Shown here: positions 46,357-55,863 of the stretch, piece after piece
Layout: every line of letters begins with the position of its first letter
Numbering within the stretch: position 1 is the first letter of the stretch
Assembly: GCA_016873935.1 (NCBI GenBank)
Contig: VGVT01000007.1
Coordinates: 1 to 64,000 of the forward strand
Origin: Betaproteobacteria bacterium
GTDB taxonomy: Bacteria; Pseudomonadota; Gammaproteobacteria; Burkholderiales; Thiobacillaceae
Reading direction: 5' to 3'
Length of the DNA: 64,000 nucleotides
The notes under the pieces: generated by a model
The model's input: only the letters and a program-made list of their open reading frames with translations
Told to the model about the DNA's origin: nothing
Database searches by the model: none
Program-made: the position numbers and the translations under genes

Positions 46357-46371
46357 TTCATGGAGACCATC

Positions 46372-49300
46372 ATGTCGCGCCGCCCATCCTCCCGTGCCTG
46401 GTTGCCGTTCTGGGCTCTGCTGCTTGCCTGCTTCGCCACCCTGCCCGCCCTGGCAGACGAACTTCAGGCCGACCGCACCGAGTTCGCGGTGGGGGAAACG
46501 GTCACCCTGAAGATTCCGGATGCGATGGGCTTGCTCAAGCCGAAGTGGCGCGCCATCCCTTCCGGCATTGTCCAGTTCACGGACAAGGAGCGGACGGAGG
46601 CGAAGGCCAAGGGAATCGCCCCGGGCAAGGTGCAGGTGTCGGCGACGGTGGATTGGAAGCTGGGTTCGACGACCTACACCATCGCGCTGAACGTGACGGC
46701 CGGAGACAGCAGCCGGATCAAACCTGTCATCAAGGACGGCAGTACCGAACCAGGCCGGCGCCCAGTCCTGGATGACCCGCGCATGATTCAGATTGGCGAG
46801 CTGTTGAAGCGCTATGAGGTCGAGTTGGGCGGCATCCGCGCCCTGTTCGACAAAAGTGGCGACGGCGGCAAGACCCCCTCCCTGGACCCTTCTGCCCAGG
46901 CCAAGCTGGCCCTGGTCACCGAGGGGTTCTTCAAGGAGCTCGGCGGGATGGGTCTGAGTGTGCGGGACCTGCAGCAGTTCAAGGAACAATACAAGGCTGC
47001 GGGAGGGGGCGGCAGTGCTCTGTTCCCGGGCCAGGGGGCCTGGGACGACGCCTTCCTGGGCACCGAGCGCGCCCTCATGATGGGCCGGTCCCAGCTGGTG
47101 CAGCGCCTGTGGATGGAAACCCTGCAGGACACCTTCAAGGCGAATCCCGATGCCGCCGTGTTCGGTGAGATCGACATCGGTTCCTGGGTGAAGATGCGCC
47201 TGGGCGACCTGGGCTTCCAAGCGGACATCGATTTCTCCAGCGTGGCCATCGATTCGGACCTGAACCGATGGATCGTGGAAAACTTCCAGAACAAACTGGG
47301 AAAACACATCAAGCTGGACATGGTCCAGGCAGATGCCCTGCTCACACCCCACGGACAGGCTACGCACGACGTGTTCATCGGCGACTGGGGCAAGACCTTT
47401 GCCGAGCTGGACATGCTCAAGCGCTCCAAGTGGAAGCTGATCAAGGTCGAGAAAAACCCGGACGGCAGCCTGGCCCTGGACGAGAACGGCAAGCCGAAGA
47501 TCCGCCTGGTGGAGAAGCCGGGTACGCAACTGTTCTGGGAAGTAGCCTTTCGCAAGCTGGAGGCGGGCAAATTCGCCGAAGTGGAATTCCCCAAGATGGA
47601 TCTGGCCAAGGAGCCCATGCTGTCGCTGGAGATGCTCAGGCACGGTATCCACGACATCGAGCACGGCCCCTACTCCCGCGGTCAGAAGCTGATCAAGATG
47701 CTCAAGTACGCCGAGCGCAGTTATTTCATGAGCAAGAAGGCGGTGGCGGAGTTCGGCTTCAACCCCTATGCCGCCAACGACCCCCTGTTGGCCCAGGCGG
47801 CTGAAAAGATCATCGCCAACAAGAACGACCCGGAAAAGGTTGCGGACCTGCTGCGCACCCTGTCCGGCGAGGAGATCACCTCCGACAACGTGGAGGCGGT
47901 CACCGACAAGCTGGTGGCGCGGGCTAAGACGGCCATGCACGACAACGCCGCGCGCGCCCTGGCCTTCCGCCTCAACGCCATCGCCAAGATCGACAACGAT
48001 GCGGCGCGCCAGCAGGCCGCCGAGAAGCTGTGGCGCGACCTGGGCACGGAACTGGACACCTTCCGCAAAACCTCGGGAGACCCGCCCAAGATCATGGTCG
48101 AGGCCCAGGACATGGCCAAGGCGGTCATGGAAGGCAAGCTGCCTCCGGCCGAACTGGACTCCAAGGCCAACGAACTGCACAAGCTGCTCAACGACGCCTA
48201 CAAACTGCCCGATTCGGTCATCGACCGCATCCTCATGTCCGACAGCGTCCTCAAGCTCAAGGCCACCCTGCGCAAGCTGGGCTGGATCGAGAAGGCCATC
48301 GACGACTTCGCCAACAAGGCCAAGCAGAAGTTCCCCAACATGGCCAAGTTCCACGGCAAGGTGGTGGAACTCAACGAACAGCTGGAGAAGACCACCTCGG
48401 GTTCCTTCCTGCTCAAGGCGACGGACTGGGCGGACAACGGCTTCGCGGTGTACGAGGCCTATTTCAACGGCGAGGCGCACGAGGCGGTGTGGAACGCATC
48501 CGTCGCCATGGGGCGCATTGGCGCGCAGATGCGCTTTCCCAGCCTGCAACTCCCGCTTGCCGTGTACGACAGCCTGAGCAGCGGTTCGCCCAAGCCCCTG
48601 GGCATGGCCGTGGCCTTCATGTACTTCCCCTTCGCCGGGCAGATGTACATGGTGAGCACGCAGATGCAGCGCGCCGACGTGGCCATGCGCGACACCGAGT
48701 TCTACAACGCCCTGGACAAGGTGCTGGCGATCACCCAGTTCGATACCCAGGGCAAGGTCACCGGCTTCAGCCTGCGCAACATCCTGGGCAAGGAGATCGA
48801 CAGCGAGACCATCTCGCCGCCCGGCAACCGCAAGGCCATCGTCGCCCTGTTCACCAAGCCAGACAGCACCTTCTACGTCTCGCCCAATTTCCGCTACTGG
48901 TCCTCCCTGGTGCCGAAGCAGGACGACCGCTTCGGCCGCTACGAGAACAAGCTGCAGAACCTGCGCCGCTTCTTCGGCCTGAGCGAGGACGTGCGCTACA
49001 TGACCGTGATGCTGGAGAACTTCAAGGCGAAGTCGGACGCCATGCCGCAGGACAGGTTCGCCGCCCAGCGCCAAGCGGCCCTGCAGCGCATGGAGGACCA
49101 GCTCACCGAGACCCTGTGGGTGGCGATGGCGGACATGCTGGAGTCCGCCGCCAAGTCGGTCAACGTGGCCGAGCTGGAGGCCAAGGCGAAGAAGTGCGAG
49201 GAAGACCTCAACCTGGCCGACGATGACCTGGGCAAGGACAAGGGCCTGCGCTCCAGGATCAAGTGGGAGATCCGCCAGAATTCGAGCCTCTGGACCGGCG

Positions 49301-52300
49301 AGAACCCCTACGCCGTATCGCTGGTGTACGACAAGTACCTGAAGGCCTGCGAGCGGGTCGACGCCCTGCGCAAGCAGGTCGTGCTGGGCGTCTGGCACAA
49401 CGGGTTTGGCATCGACTACGTGGCGGCCCAGGGCAAGCCCATGAAGGTCTTGCTCATGGGCGGCAAGTCCGGCGCGCCCACCCTGTCCGGCGATCCGGAC
49501 AAGGACGTGGAACTGGCCGAGGCCACCCTCGCCGCCCATCAGGCCCGCGCGGAGGGCATCCGCGCCGACCTGGCGGGGGCACTGGGACGCGCGCTCGACG
49601 CCGCCCAGGACAAGGCGCACCTCAAGGCCCTGGGCCAGATCGGCCTGGAGTGGGAACACCTGCTCGACGACTGCGCCGGCCGCGCCGCGCCCAACTGCGA
49701 GGCCGGCGTGCGCGCCGCCCTGCAGGACCGGGTGAATCGCTACAAGGACTACCTCGCCAAACTGGCGGCCGGCAACCAGGCCATGACGCTGGAAATCACC
49801 GGTCCGTCTGAAATGAAGCTGGGCGAAAGCGCCGACTTCACCGCCAAGTTCGCCAAGCCCGAGGACAAATCGCGTCCCGGCCTGGCCCTGAACTGGTCGG
49901 TGAACGGCCAGTCCGCCGGAATCGGCGAGAAGGTGAACGTGAAGGCCGAGCGGGCGGGCGGCATGAACCTGATGCTGAGCGCCACCAGCAAGGCTTCAGG
50001 CAGCGAGAAGAAACTGGGCGAAGCGGTCCGCGCGGTGACCGTGAAAGACCCGACCGGCGGCAAGCCGCCCGCCGCCAGCGCCAATCTCGCTGCCGAGATT
50101 GACGCAGCCCTCAAGGCGCGCGACTGGAAGCGCCTGGTCGACCGCCTGGACGTGGAGAAGAAGAGCGACCTGAAGATGAAGAACGTGGTCGCCTGGCAAG
50201 CCAACATCGACGCCCTGGGCGTGGCGCTGACCACCCTGAAGAACGAGCGTATGGACTGGGCCTTGGCCTGGCGGCCCTATATCGACGCCCTGGATCACAT
50301 CGACTCCCTCACCTGGGATAAGCTCACGCGCCAGGTGGAAACCAAGCGCAATGAAGTGGAACGCCGTTGCTGGGACAACAGCAGCGACCGCGAAGCCAGC
50401 GACAAGCGCATTGCCCGATGCCAGACCGAAGGCCGCAAGTTCGAGGAAAGTTGCGTCGGCACTTGGCCGGCCCAGCATTGGGAGGAGATGAAGCGCATCC
50501 GCATCGCGAAACAGGAACTGGGCGATGCCGTGCATCTGCTGCACAGCGCCGGCTATGGCGGCTTCCGCAACTGGTTCGAGGCGGTGGAAGCCTTGGCCGA
50601 GAAGCACAAGCTGCCCTTCCCGTACCCGAAACCCGTCACCCCGCGCCTGAAATACGCCCTCAGTTGCGCCAACGTGGATCTGACGACCGGCAAAAAGCCC
50701 CAGGATAACCTCTCGACCATTCAGGTCCGGGTGGAAATACCGAGCGCCATCGTGCCCTTCGGCAAGCCAGTGACCCTCAACGCCAGCGCCGGTGGCGGCA
50801 AGGCACCATACACCTTCGCTTGGTCCACCGGCGCCAGCGGCCAGCGGGCTTCCGTGACGCCGCGCTGGGCCGGTGAATGGACGGTGACCGTGACCGCCAC
50901 CGACGCCGACGGCAAGACCGGCGAAGGCCAGGGCACCCTGATGGTGTCGCCCGCCAGGGTAAAAATGAGCGGCACCCAGCCCCAAGTGTTCTACGGCAGC
51001 CAGGCCAGCCTGTCCCTGCCCGGCAAGGAGCCGCCGCCACCGGTGGCCGACCCCTGCGACGGGCGCAAGGCTACCAATCCCTTCGACGAATGCCTGCGCA
51101 TCAACGCCGATGACCTCAAGCGGGTACCCGCCGCCACTCCCGGCTATGTGCCGCCCGCCCCCGGCATGGTGCACGACGTGAGCCAGGTCCAGGCCCTGCC
51201 GGAAACCGGGCCGGCCCCGCGCGGCGGCAAGCAGCGCGTGGTCTGGCAGTCCGAGCCGGCCGTCGGCTTCGTCCCGGCCACCAGCGAAGATGGCCGCACG
51301 CGAGTCACCTATTCGCGCATGGGCCGGGTCAAACTCTGGTGCGAGATCCAGGAAATGGTCGAAGGCGCCTTCCATACCGTCGGCGAATGCGACCAGGAGA
51401 CGGTGGAGGTGGTCGCGCCCAAGTTCTCCGTGAGCTTCACGCCCGCCGAGGGCCAGGGCCGCATCGGCCAGGACATCCGCCTGCGCATCGCCAGCGAGCC
51501 GTCCGTGCCCGACGACCTCATCGACTTCCGCTGGTTCGACCCGGCCACGTCCAACCGCCTGGAGCTCACCCCCAACGCCCGCGAGATCAGCTTCAAGGTG
51601 AAGGACGCCAAGCCGGTGGTGTTCAAGGCCCTGGCGCGTGTGCCACACCACGGCGACGGCATCGCCGACATCGCCGCCACCTACACCGGCATGCAGTTCC
51701 AGGTGAAGGCCTGGGCCGAGGAGCCCGGTACCCGGCCGATGATGTGGGACCCGGTGAAGGGCGGCCTCAAGCCGGTGCCCAGGGGCCAGTACGCCACCCA
51801 CGAGCGCATCCCCCTGCGCGCCGAACTGCAGGTCGGCGAAGCCCCATCGGACCTGCGCTGGAACTGGACCGTCAACGACGGCACCACGATCTCCAATCCC
51901 ATCTCCCAAACCCCGACGGTTTCCCGTTCCAGCGCGGGTGCCATCGAGGCCAACGTGGAGGCGAGAGACGCCCAGGGTAGCGTGCTGGGCAGCGCCAGCG
52001 TCAGCCTGCCGGTCATGGAGGTTCGCGACACCCCGCCGGCGCCGGTGAATCCGACGGTCAACCTGTCCGCCGAGCGTAACAGTGTGGAACGCGGGGCGAA
52101 GGTCACCCTCAGCGCCGATGCCAGCGGTGGCAAGCCGCCCTACAGCTATGCCTGGCAAGGCGCGGCCGGCCAGGGCGGCAAAGCCAGCCTGACCGCCACC
52201 CAGCCCGGCAACCTGACGGTGAGCGTCACCGTCACCGACAGCAAGGGCAACAAAGGTACGGCCAGCACCACGTTAGAAGTGACCGATAACCAGGCCGATC

Positions 52301-55300
52301 GCAACCGCAAGGAAGCAGCCCGCCTGGGCGAACAGGCGCGCGCCCGCTTGGGGCAGAACGATCTGCCCGGCGCCATCCGTCTGGCCAAGGAGGCGAAAGG
52401 ACTAGACGCCAACGCCGCCGGCGCGGCCGCATCCGAGGTTGCCGCCGCGGCCAAGAAGGCCGGCTGGGAAGGCGTCTACGACCGCGACTTCAGCAATGTC
52501 ATTGCTAACCTGGAGGCGGCGTACCAACTCAACCCTGCCGACAAGGACGCCAAGGACAAGCTGGAGCGGGCCCGGCGCTTCGTCCAGGTCTGGCCGCAGG
52601 TAGAGACCAAGGCGCGAGAATTCGACGCCCAGGTGGCGCAGAAGAAATATTTCAGCGCCCATCGCAGCCTCCTGGCCATGCAGGAATTGCAGCGCGACAT
52701 GCCCGGCACCTCTGAGAAGGCCCTGAACACCCGCATCCAGCGGGACTTCGACGCCGGCATGGCGGAATACAACCGCTTCATGCGCCAGGTCGAGGAGACC
52801 CACGCCCGCTCCGCCCGGGACGAGAACTGGGCACTCATGCTGGAAAACGCGGAAACCGCCCTGCAGCGCGAGCACAGCCTGGCCAACGAAAACAGCCTCA
52901 AGAGCAACGTCGAGTTTGCCCGCCGCATGCTGCGCCAGCAGGCGGAAGCCAAGGCGAAGCAGGCTGGCCAGCCGCTGAGCCTGGCCGGGGTCGGCGGCCG
53001 GAAAGGCACGCCGCGCGCGGTCAAGGGCGTGACCGTCGATGACAGCTCCGGGATTCGCCTCAAGTCCACCGACGAGAAGCGGCTCGTCCTCGACATCCCG
53101 GTGCCGACGCCCACCCAGGCCGCAGCCGTCGCCATTGTCTCCAACCTGGACGACGCCACCTACCTGGAACAGGGCAAGACCATCGCCCGCATCCTCGTCA
53201 GCAAGGACACCGGCGACGAAATTCTGGACATCCAGGCTGGCGTGCACACCAGCGAGTGGAACTATGCCGTGGGGCCGAAGCACAAGCGGGTAGACAGCGC
53301 CGACATCGGCGACAACCGCTTCCTGGTCGTGCTGCCGCTGTCGCGTCCCGGCATGGTCAGGGGCCTCCGGGTCGAGTACGTGGAAACCAACGCACCGAAG
53401 TGGTCCGGCCACGCGCCGGGCTTCGTCCTGCGTGGCGTCAGCCTGGTGGCCGACACCAAAGGCCTGACCCTGACACCAACCACCGGCACTCCGCCCCAGG
53501 CTAGCGGCAGGGCTTCGGTGGCCGGCATATGGCGCACCAGCGAGGGCGAGTTGACCCTGGTGCAGAGCGGCCTCGGTGTGAAGGGCAGCTATACCAGCGA
53601 CGGCGGCGAGATTGTCGGCGAGATGAACGGCAACGTGCTGGAGGGCTACTGGATCGAGAACGGTTCCGCCGAGCGTTGCGCCACCGCGAAGAATGGCCGC
53701 CACCATTGGGGCCGGATCCGCTGGACCTTCGAAGGCGGCAGGTTCTCCGGCAACTGGAGCTACTGCGACAAACCCGTCGCCGGCGGCGGTAGCTGGAACG
53801 GTGAACGCATCGGCGATGTGCCGCCCGGCTATGCGCCTCCGGCCAGCGCTTCCAGCGGCTCCGCCGCGGGCACGGAAGCGGCCGGAAGCAAACCGGCCGG
53901 CGCCACCTCCGACGAGGAATGGACCGTGGTGGAAACCACCCCCGGCATGTACCGCCTGGAGCGTTCCGCCACCCAGGCCCGCGTCGCCCGCCAGGCCAAC
54001 AATCCCGGCGGCCTGCAGTACGCGGGACTGCGCCTGAACCGGGGCCTGCCCGCATCCGGCGACTTCTCGGCACAAGTGAGTTTCGCCGACGCGCGCATCG
54101 AAGGCGGCCTCAACCAGATCGAGCTGCAGGCCACCTTCGCCGACGGCTCCATCTTCTACGTGGTGCGCGACCGGGAACGCAGCGGCAGCCACATCTGGGC
54201 GCCCAACCTGCAAGGCGACGCGCCCTGCGGCAAAGCCGGCGTCCTGCGCATGGAACGGCGTGGCGACACCGTCACCGGCTATTGCGACGGCCGCACCATC
54301 TGGTCCGCGCCGCGCAAGGCCGCCATCACCCGCCTGCAATTCGTGCTGCAGAACAACGCCAGCAACGATCCCATCTCGGTGACCTTCCGGGATTGGCGCT
54401 TCAGCGGATCGGCCGGGACGGCCTCAGTCACCTCATCTACAGTCCATGCCGGCGGTCTCGCCGGCAGCCCGCGCATCGCCGAACTCACCTGGCTCGGCAT
54501 GGACGAGGACCGCGTCGGCGAGTGGGGCAATGGCAAGCCAAACGGCACCCGGGACGGCCACTTCCGCCTTACCCTGGATGCCCCGGGCCGCTTCGCCCTC
54601 CCTAATCTTTCCGTCTGGAGCGCCAACGAGAAAGGTGAAAAGGCGGGCGGCCAGATCTGGCACACGAAGAACGGCAACAACTGGATGCTGGCCGTGTTCC
54701 GCGACGGTCGCCAGCTCAACGCCAGCCACGTGGCCAGTCTGGGCGAGTTCTCGGGCCGGGTCACCCTGGACCTCTACGCCAACAGTTCCGGCTGGTTCAA
54801 TCCCGGCCAGTGGTTCCTGCTGGAAATTGAAACCGCCGACGGCAAGTTCGTCCGCCAGTTGATTCGTCTGGGCACCGTGGGCACAAGTCACGGCGGCATC
54901 GTTGCGCCCCCTGGCGGCCGCGACTACACAGGCCATGACAGTCCCATCGCGACACCGGACAGCCGTCCCGGATCGGGCTACCTGCGCATCGAAGCCTGCG
55001 TCGACGGCAGTGACTGGATCAGCCTCGATAACGGCAGGCTGAACCACCACCACCGCGCCTTCGACCAGATCGGCACCCATGGCGGCTGCCCCGTCTCGCA
55101 CCGGGTGGCGGGTGGCGGTTTCCTGGTCGATGGCCTGCCCGTCGGCCTGGCGCGCCTGCCCATGCCGGTGGGCATGGCCGGAATCGGCCGCTTCGAGGTC
55201 GAGCGGGGGCGCGGTCAGGTGCGCATGGACGGTGCCAACCGCATCCTCATCGACGACGACGGTCCGGGCGGCTCCGACGTCTACATCATCCGCCTGTACC

Positions 55301-55860
55301 CGAGCGCCACGACGACGGGCACGCCGCCTGTCGCCATCGTTCCGGGGGGGCGCGACTACACCGCCGCTCCGGTCCAGGGCCAACTGATCTTCGAGGTCGG
55401 CAACATCGGCGGGGTCGGCAACGGCCCTTCGAAATCGTCCAAATTCACCCTGGCCGCACCGCACGTCGTCACTCTGATCCGCAACTATCACTGGAACGGC
55501 GCGCGCGGCGCCGCGCCTGGCAGCATCGCCCTGAAGGCCAAGGATGGCGGCAGCTACGGCCCCTGGCAGGCGACGGGCAGTCCCGGCCAGGGCGGCGTGC
55601 CGAACGCGTACTGGACGGTCTACCCGAACGTCACGCTGCCGGCCGGCACGTACACGGTGATCGATTCCGACCCGGCCACCTGGTCGCACAACGCGGAATC
55701 GAACAACCGCGGCTTCGTCCGCGTCGAGGGTTATCCTGCCGATGCCAGCCAGCCGTCCGCCTCGCCGAGCACCGGCAATAGCCAGGCCGACAGCCTGATG
55801 AAGGAGGTGGACGGGCTGCTCGATGCCGTCAAATCCCTCAAGGGTCTCTTCGGGAAATGA
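46372..55860 (+). CDS. giant secreted multidomain protein (3162 aa)
   Basis: The largest gene of the window. A signal peptide (about 1-27, LPALA-DE) is followed by an Ig-like domain (30-105), a long mostly helical region (110-1130), an Ig-like domain (1140-1225), PKD-like domains near 1453-1530 and 1894-1972, two further beta domains (about 1684-1885), a TPR-like helical stretch (1975-2200), and at least five C-terminal beta domains (2218-3130), two of them opening with PGGRDYT. No membrane anchor, LPXTG, autotransporter barrel or RTX repeats were seen. A helical end (SLMKEVDGLLDAVKSLKGLFGK) closes it. The ATG at 46372 follows GGAG; another ATG lies four codons earlier. The GT-C-like gene starts 3 bases after its stop. 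No known protein matches overall; function unknown. Confidence 0.93.
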   Translation: MSRRPSSRAWLPFWALLLACFATLPALADELQADRTEFAVGETVTLKIPDAMGLLKPKWRAIPSGIVQFTDKERTEAKAKGIAPGKVQVSATVDWKLGSTTYTIALNVTAGDSSRIKPVIKDGSTEPGRRPVLDDPRMIQIGELLKRYEVELGGIRALFDKSGDGGKTPSLDPSAQAKLALVTEGFFKELGGMGLSVRDLQQFKEQYKAAGGGGSALFPGQGAWDDAFLGTERALMMGRSQLVQRLWMETLQDTFKANPDAAVFGEIDIGSWVKMRLGDLGFQADIDFSSVAIDSDLNRWIVENFQNKLGKHIKLDMVQADALLTPHGQATHDVFIGDWGKTFAELDMLKRSKWKLIKVEKNPDGSLALDENGKPKIRLVEKPGTQLFWEVAFRKLEAGKFAEVEFPKMDLAKEPMLSLEMLRHGIHDIEHGPYSRGQKLIKMLKYAERSYFMSKKAVAEFGFNPYAANDPLLAQAAEKIIANKNDPEKVADLLRTLSGEEITSDNVEAVTDKLVARAKTAMHDNAARALAFRLNAIAKIDNDAARQQAAEKLWRDLGTELDTFRKTSGDPPKIMVEAQDMAKAVMEGKLPPAELDSKANELHKLLNDAYKLPDSVIDRILMSDSVLKLKATLRKLGWIEKAIDDFANKAKQKFPNMAKFHGKVVELNEQLEKTTSGSFLLKATDWADNGFAVYEAYFNGEAHEAVWNASVAMGRIGAQMRFPSLQLPLAVYDSLSSGSPKPLGMAVAFMYFPFAGQMYMVSTQMQRADVAMRDTEFYNALDKVLAITQFDTQGKVTGFSLRNILGKEIDSETISPPGNRKAIVALFTKPDSTFYVSPNFRYWSSLVPKQDDRFGRYENKLQNLRRFFGLSEDVRYMTVMLENFKAKSDAMPQDRFAAQRQAALQRMEDQLTETLWVAMADMLESAAKSVNVAELEAKAKKCEEDLNLADDDLGKDKGLRSRIKWEIRQNSSLWTGENPYAVSLVYDKYLKACERVDALRKQVVLGVWHNGFGIDYVAAQGKPMKVLLMGGKSGAPTLSGDPDKDVELAEATLAAHQARAEGIRADLAGALGRALDAAQDKAHLKALGQIGLEWEHLLDDCAGRAAPNCEAGVRAALQDRVNRYKDYLAKLAAGNQAMTLEITGPSEMKLGESADFTAKFAKPEDKSRPGLALNWSVNGQSAGIGEKVNVKAERAGGMNLMLSATSKASGSEKKLGEAVRAVTVKDPTGGKPPAASANLAAEIDAALKARDWKRLVDRLDVEKKSDLKMKNVVAWQANIDALGVALTTLKNERMDWALAWRPYIDALDHIDSLTWDKLTRQVETKRNEVERRCWDNSSDREASDKRIARCQTEGRKFEESCVGTWPAQHWEEMKRIRIAKQELGDAVHLLHSAGYGGFRNWFEAVEALAEKHKLPFPYPKPVTPRLKYALSCANVDLTTGKKPQDNLSTIQVRVEIPSAIVPFGKPVTLNASAGGGKAPYTFAWSTGASGQRASVTPRWAGEWTVTVTATDADGKTGEGQGTLMVSPARVKMSGTQPQVFYGSQASLSLPGKEPPPPVADPCDGRKATNPFDECLRINADDLKRVPAATPGYVPPAPGMVHDVSQVQALPETGPAPRGGKQRVVWQSEPAVGFVPATSEDGRTRVTYSRMGRVKLWCEIQEMVEGAFHTVGECDQETVEVVAPKFSVSFTPAEGQGRIGQDIRLRIASEPSVPDDLIDFRWFDPATSNRLELTPNAREISFKVKDAKPVVFKALARVPHHGDGIADIAATYTGMQFQVKAWAEEPGTRPMMWDPVKGGLKPVPRGQYATHERIPLRAELQVGEAPSDLRWNWTVNDGTTISNPISQTPTVSRSSAGAIEANVEARDAQGSVLGSASVSLPVMEVRDTPPAPVNPTVNLSAERNSVERGAKVTLSADASGGKPPYSYAWQGAAGQGGKASLTATQPGNLTVSVTVTDSKGNKGTASTTLEVTDNQADRNRKEAARLGEQARARLGQNDLPGAIRLAKEAKGLDANAAGAAASEVAAAAKKAGWEGVYDRDFSNVIANLEAAYQLNPADKDAKDKLERARRFVQVWPQVETKAREFDAQVAQKKYFSAHRSLLAMQELQRDMPGTSEKALNTRIQRDFDAGMAEYNRFMRQVEETHARSARDENWALMLENAETALQREHSLANENSLKSNVEFARRMLRQQAEAKAKQAGQPLSLAGVGGRKGTPRAVKGVTVDDSSGIRLKSTDEKRLVLDIPVPTPTQAAAVAIVSNLDDATYLEQGKTIARILVSKDTGDEILDIQAGVHTSEWNYAVGPKHKRVDSADIGDNRFLVVLPLSRPGMVRGLRVEYVETNAPKWSGHAPGFVLRGVSLVADTKGLTLTPTTGTPPQASGRASVAGIWRTSEGELTLVQSGLGVKGSYTSDGGEIVGEMNGNVLEGYWIENGSAERCATAKNGRHHWGRIRWTFEGGRFSGNWSYCDKPVAGGGSWNGERIGDVPPGYAPPASASSGSAAGTEAAGSKPAGATSDEEWTVVETTPGMYRLERSATQARVARQANNPGGLQYAGLRLNRGLPASGDFSAQVSFADARIEGGLNQIELQATFADGSIFYVVRDRERSGSHIWAPNLQGDAPCGKAGVLRMERRGDTVTGYCDGRTIWSAPRKAAITRLQFVLQNNASNDPISVTFRDWRFSGSAGTASVTSSTVHAGGLAGSPRIAELTWLGMDEDRVGEWGNGKPNGTRDGHFRLTLDAPGRFALPNLSVWSANEKGEKAGGQIWHTKNGNNWMLAVFRDGRQLNASHVASLGEFSGRVTLDLYANSSGWFNPGQWFLLEIETADGKFVRQLIRLGTVGTSHGGIVAPPGGRDYTGHDSPIATPDSRPGSGYLRIEACVDGSDWISLDNGRLNHHHRAFDQIGTHGGCPVSHRVAGGGFLVDGLPVGLARLPMPVGMAGIGRFEVERGRGQVRMDGANRILIDDDGPGGSDVYIIRLYPSATTTGTPPVAIVPGGRDYTAAPVQGQLIFEVGNIGGVGNGPSKSSKFTLAAPHVVTLIRNYHWNGARGAAPGSIALKAKDGGSYGPWQATGSPGQGGVPNAYWTVYPNVTLPAGTYTVIDSDPATWSHNAESNNRGFVRVEGYPADASQPSASPSTGNSQADSLMKEVDGLLDAVKSLKGLFGK

Positions 55861-55863
55861 CCG

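Noticed and set aside
46249-49659. 1136-codon open frame antisense to the giant gene
   Set aside because: It lies wholly opposite a gene with a signal peptide, ribosome site and recognisable domains. Long antisense frames are expected at this GC content, and its translation has no recognisable motifs.
49996-52158. 720-codon antisense frame in the giant gene
   Set aside because: Same reasoning: GC-driven shadow with no domain content.
54904-55380. PGGRDYT copies as a tandem repeat array in the giant protein
   Set aside because: Only two copies, about 150 residues apart, at the start of unlike domains; this is a shared domain-junction motif rather than an array.
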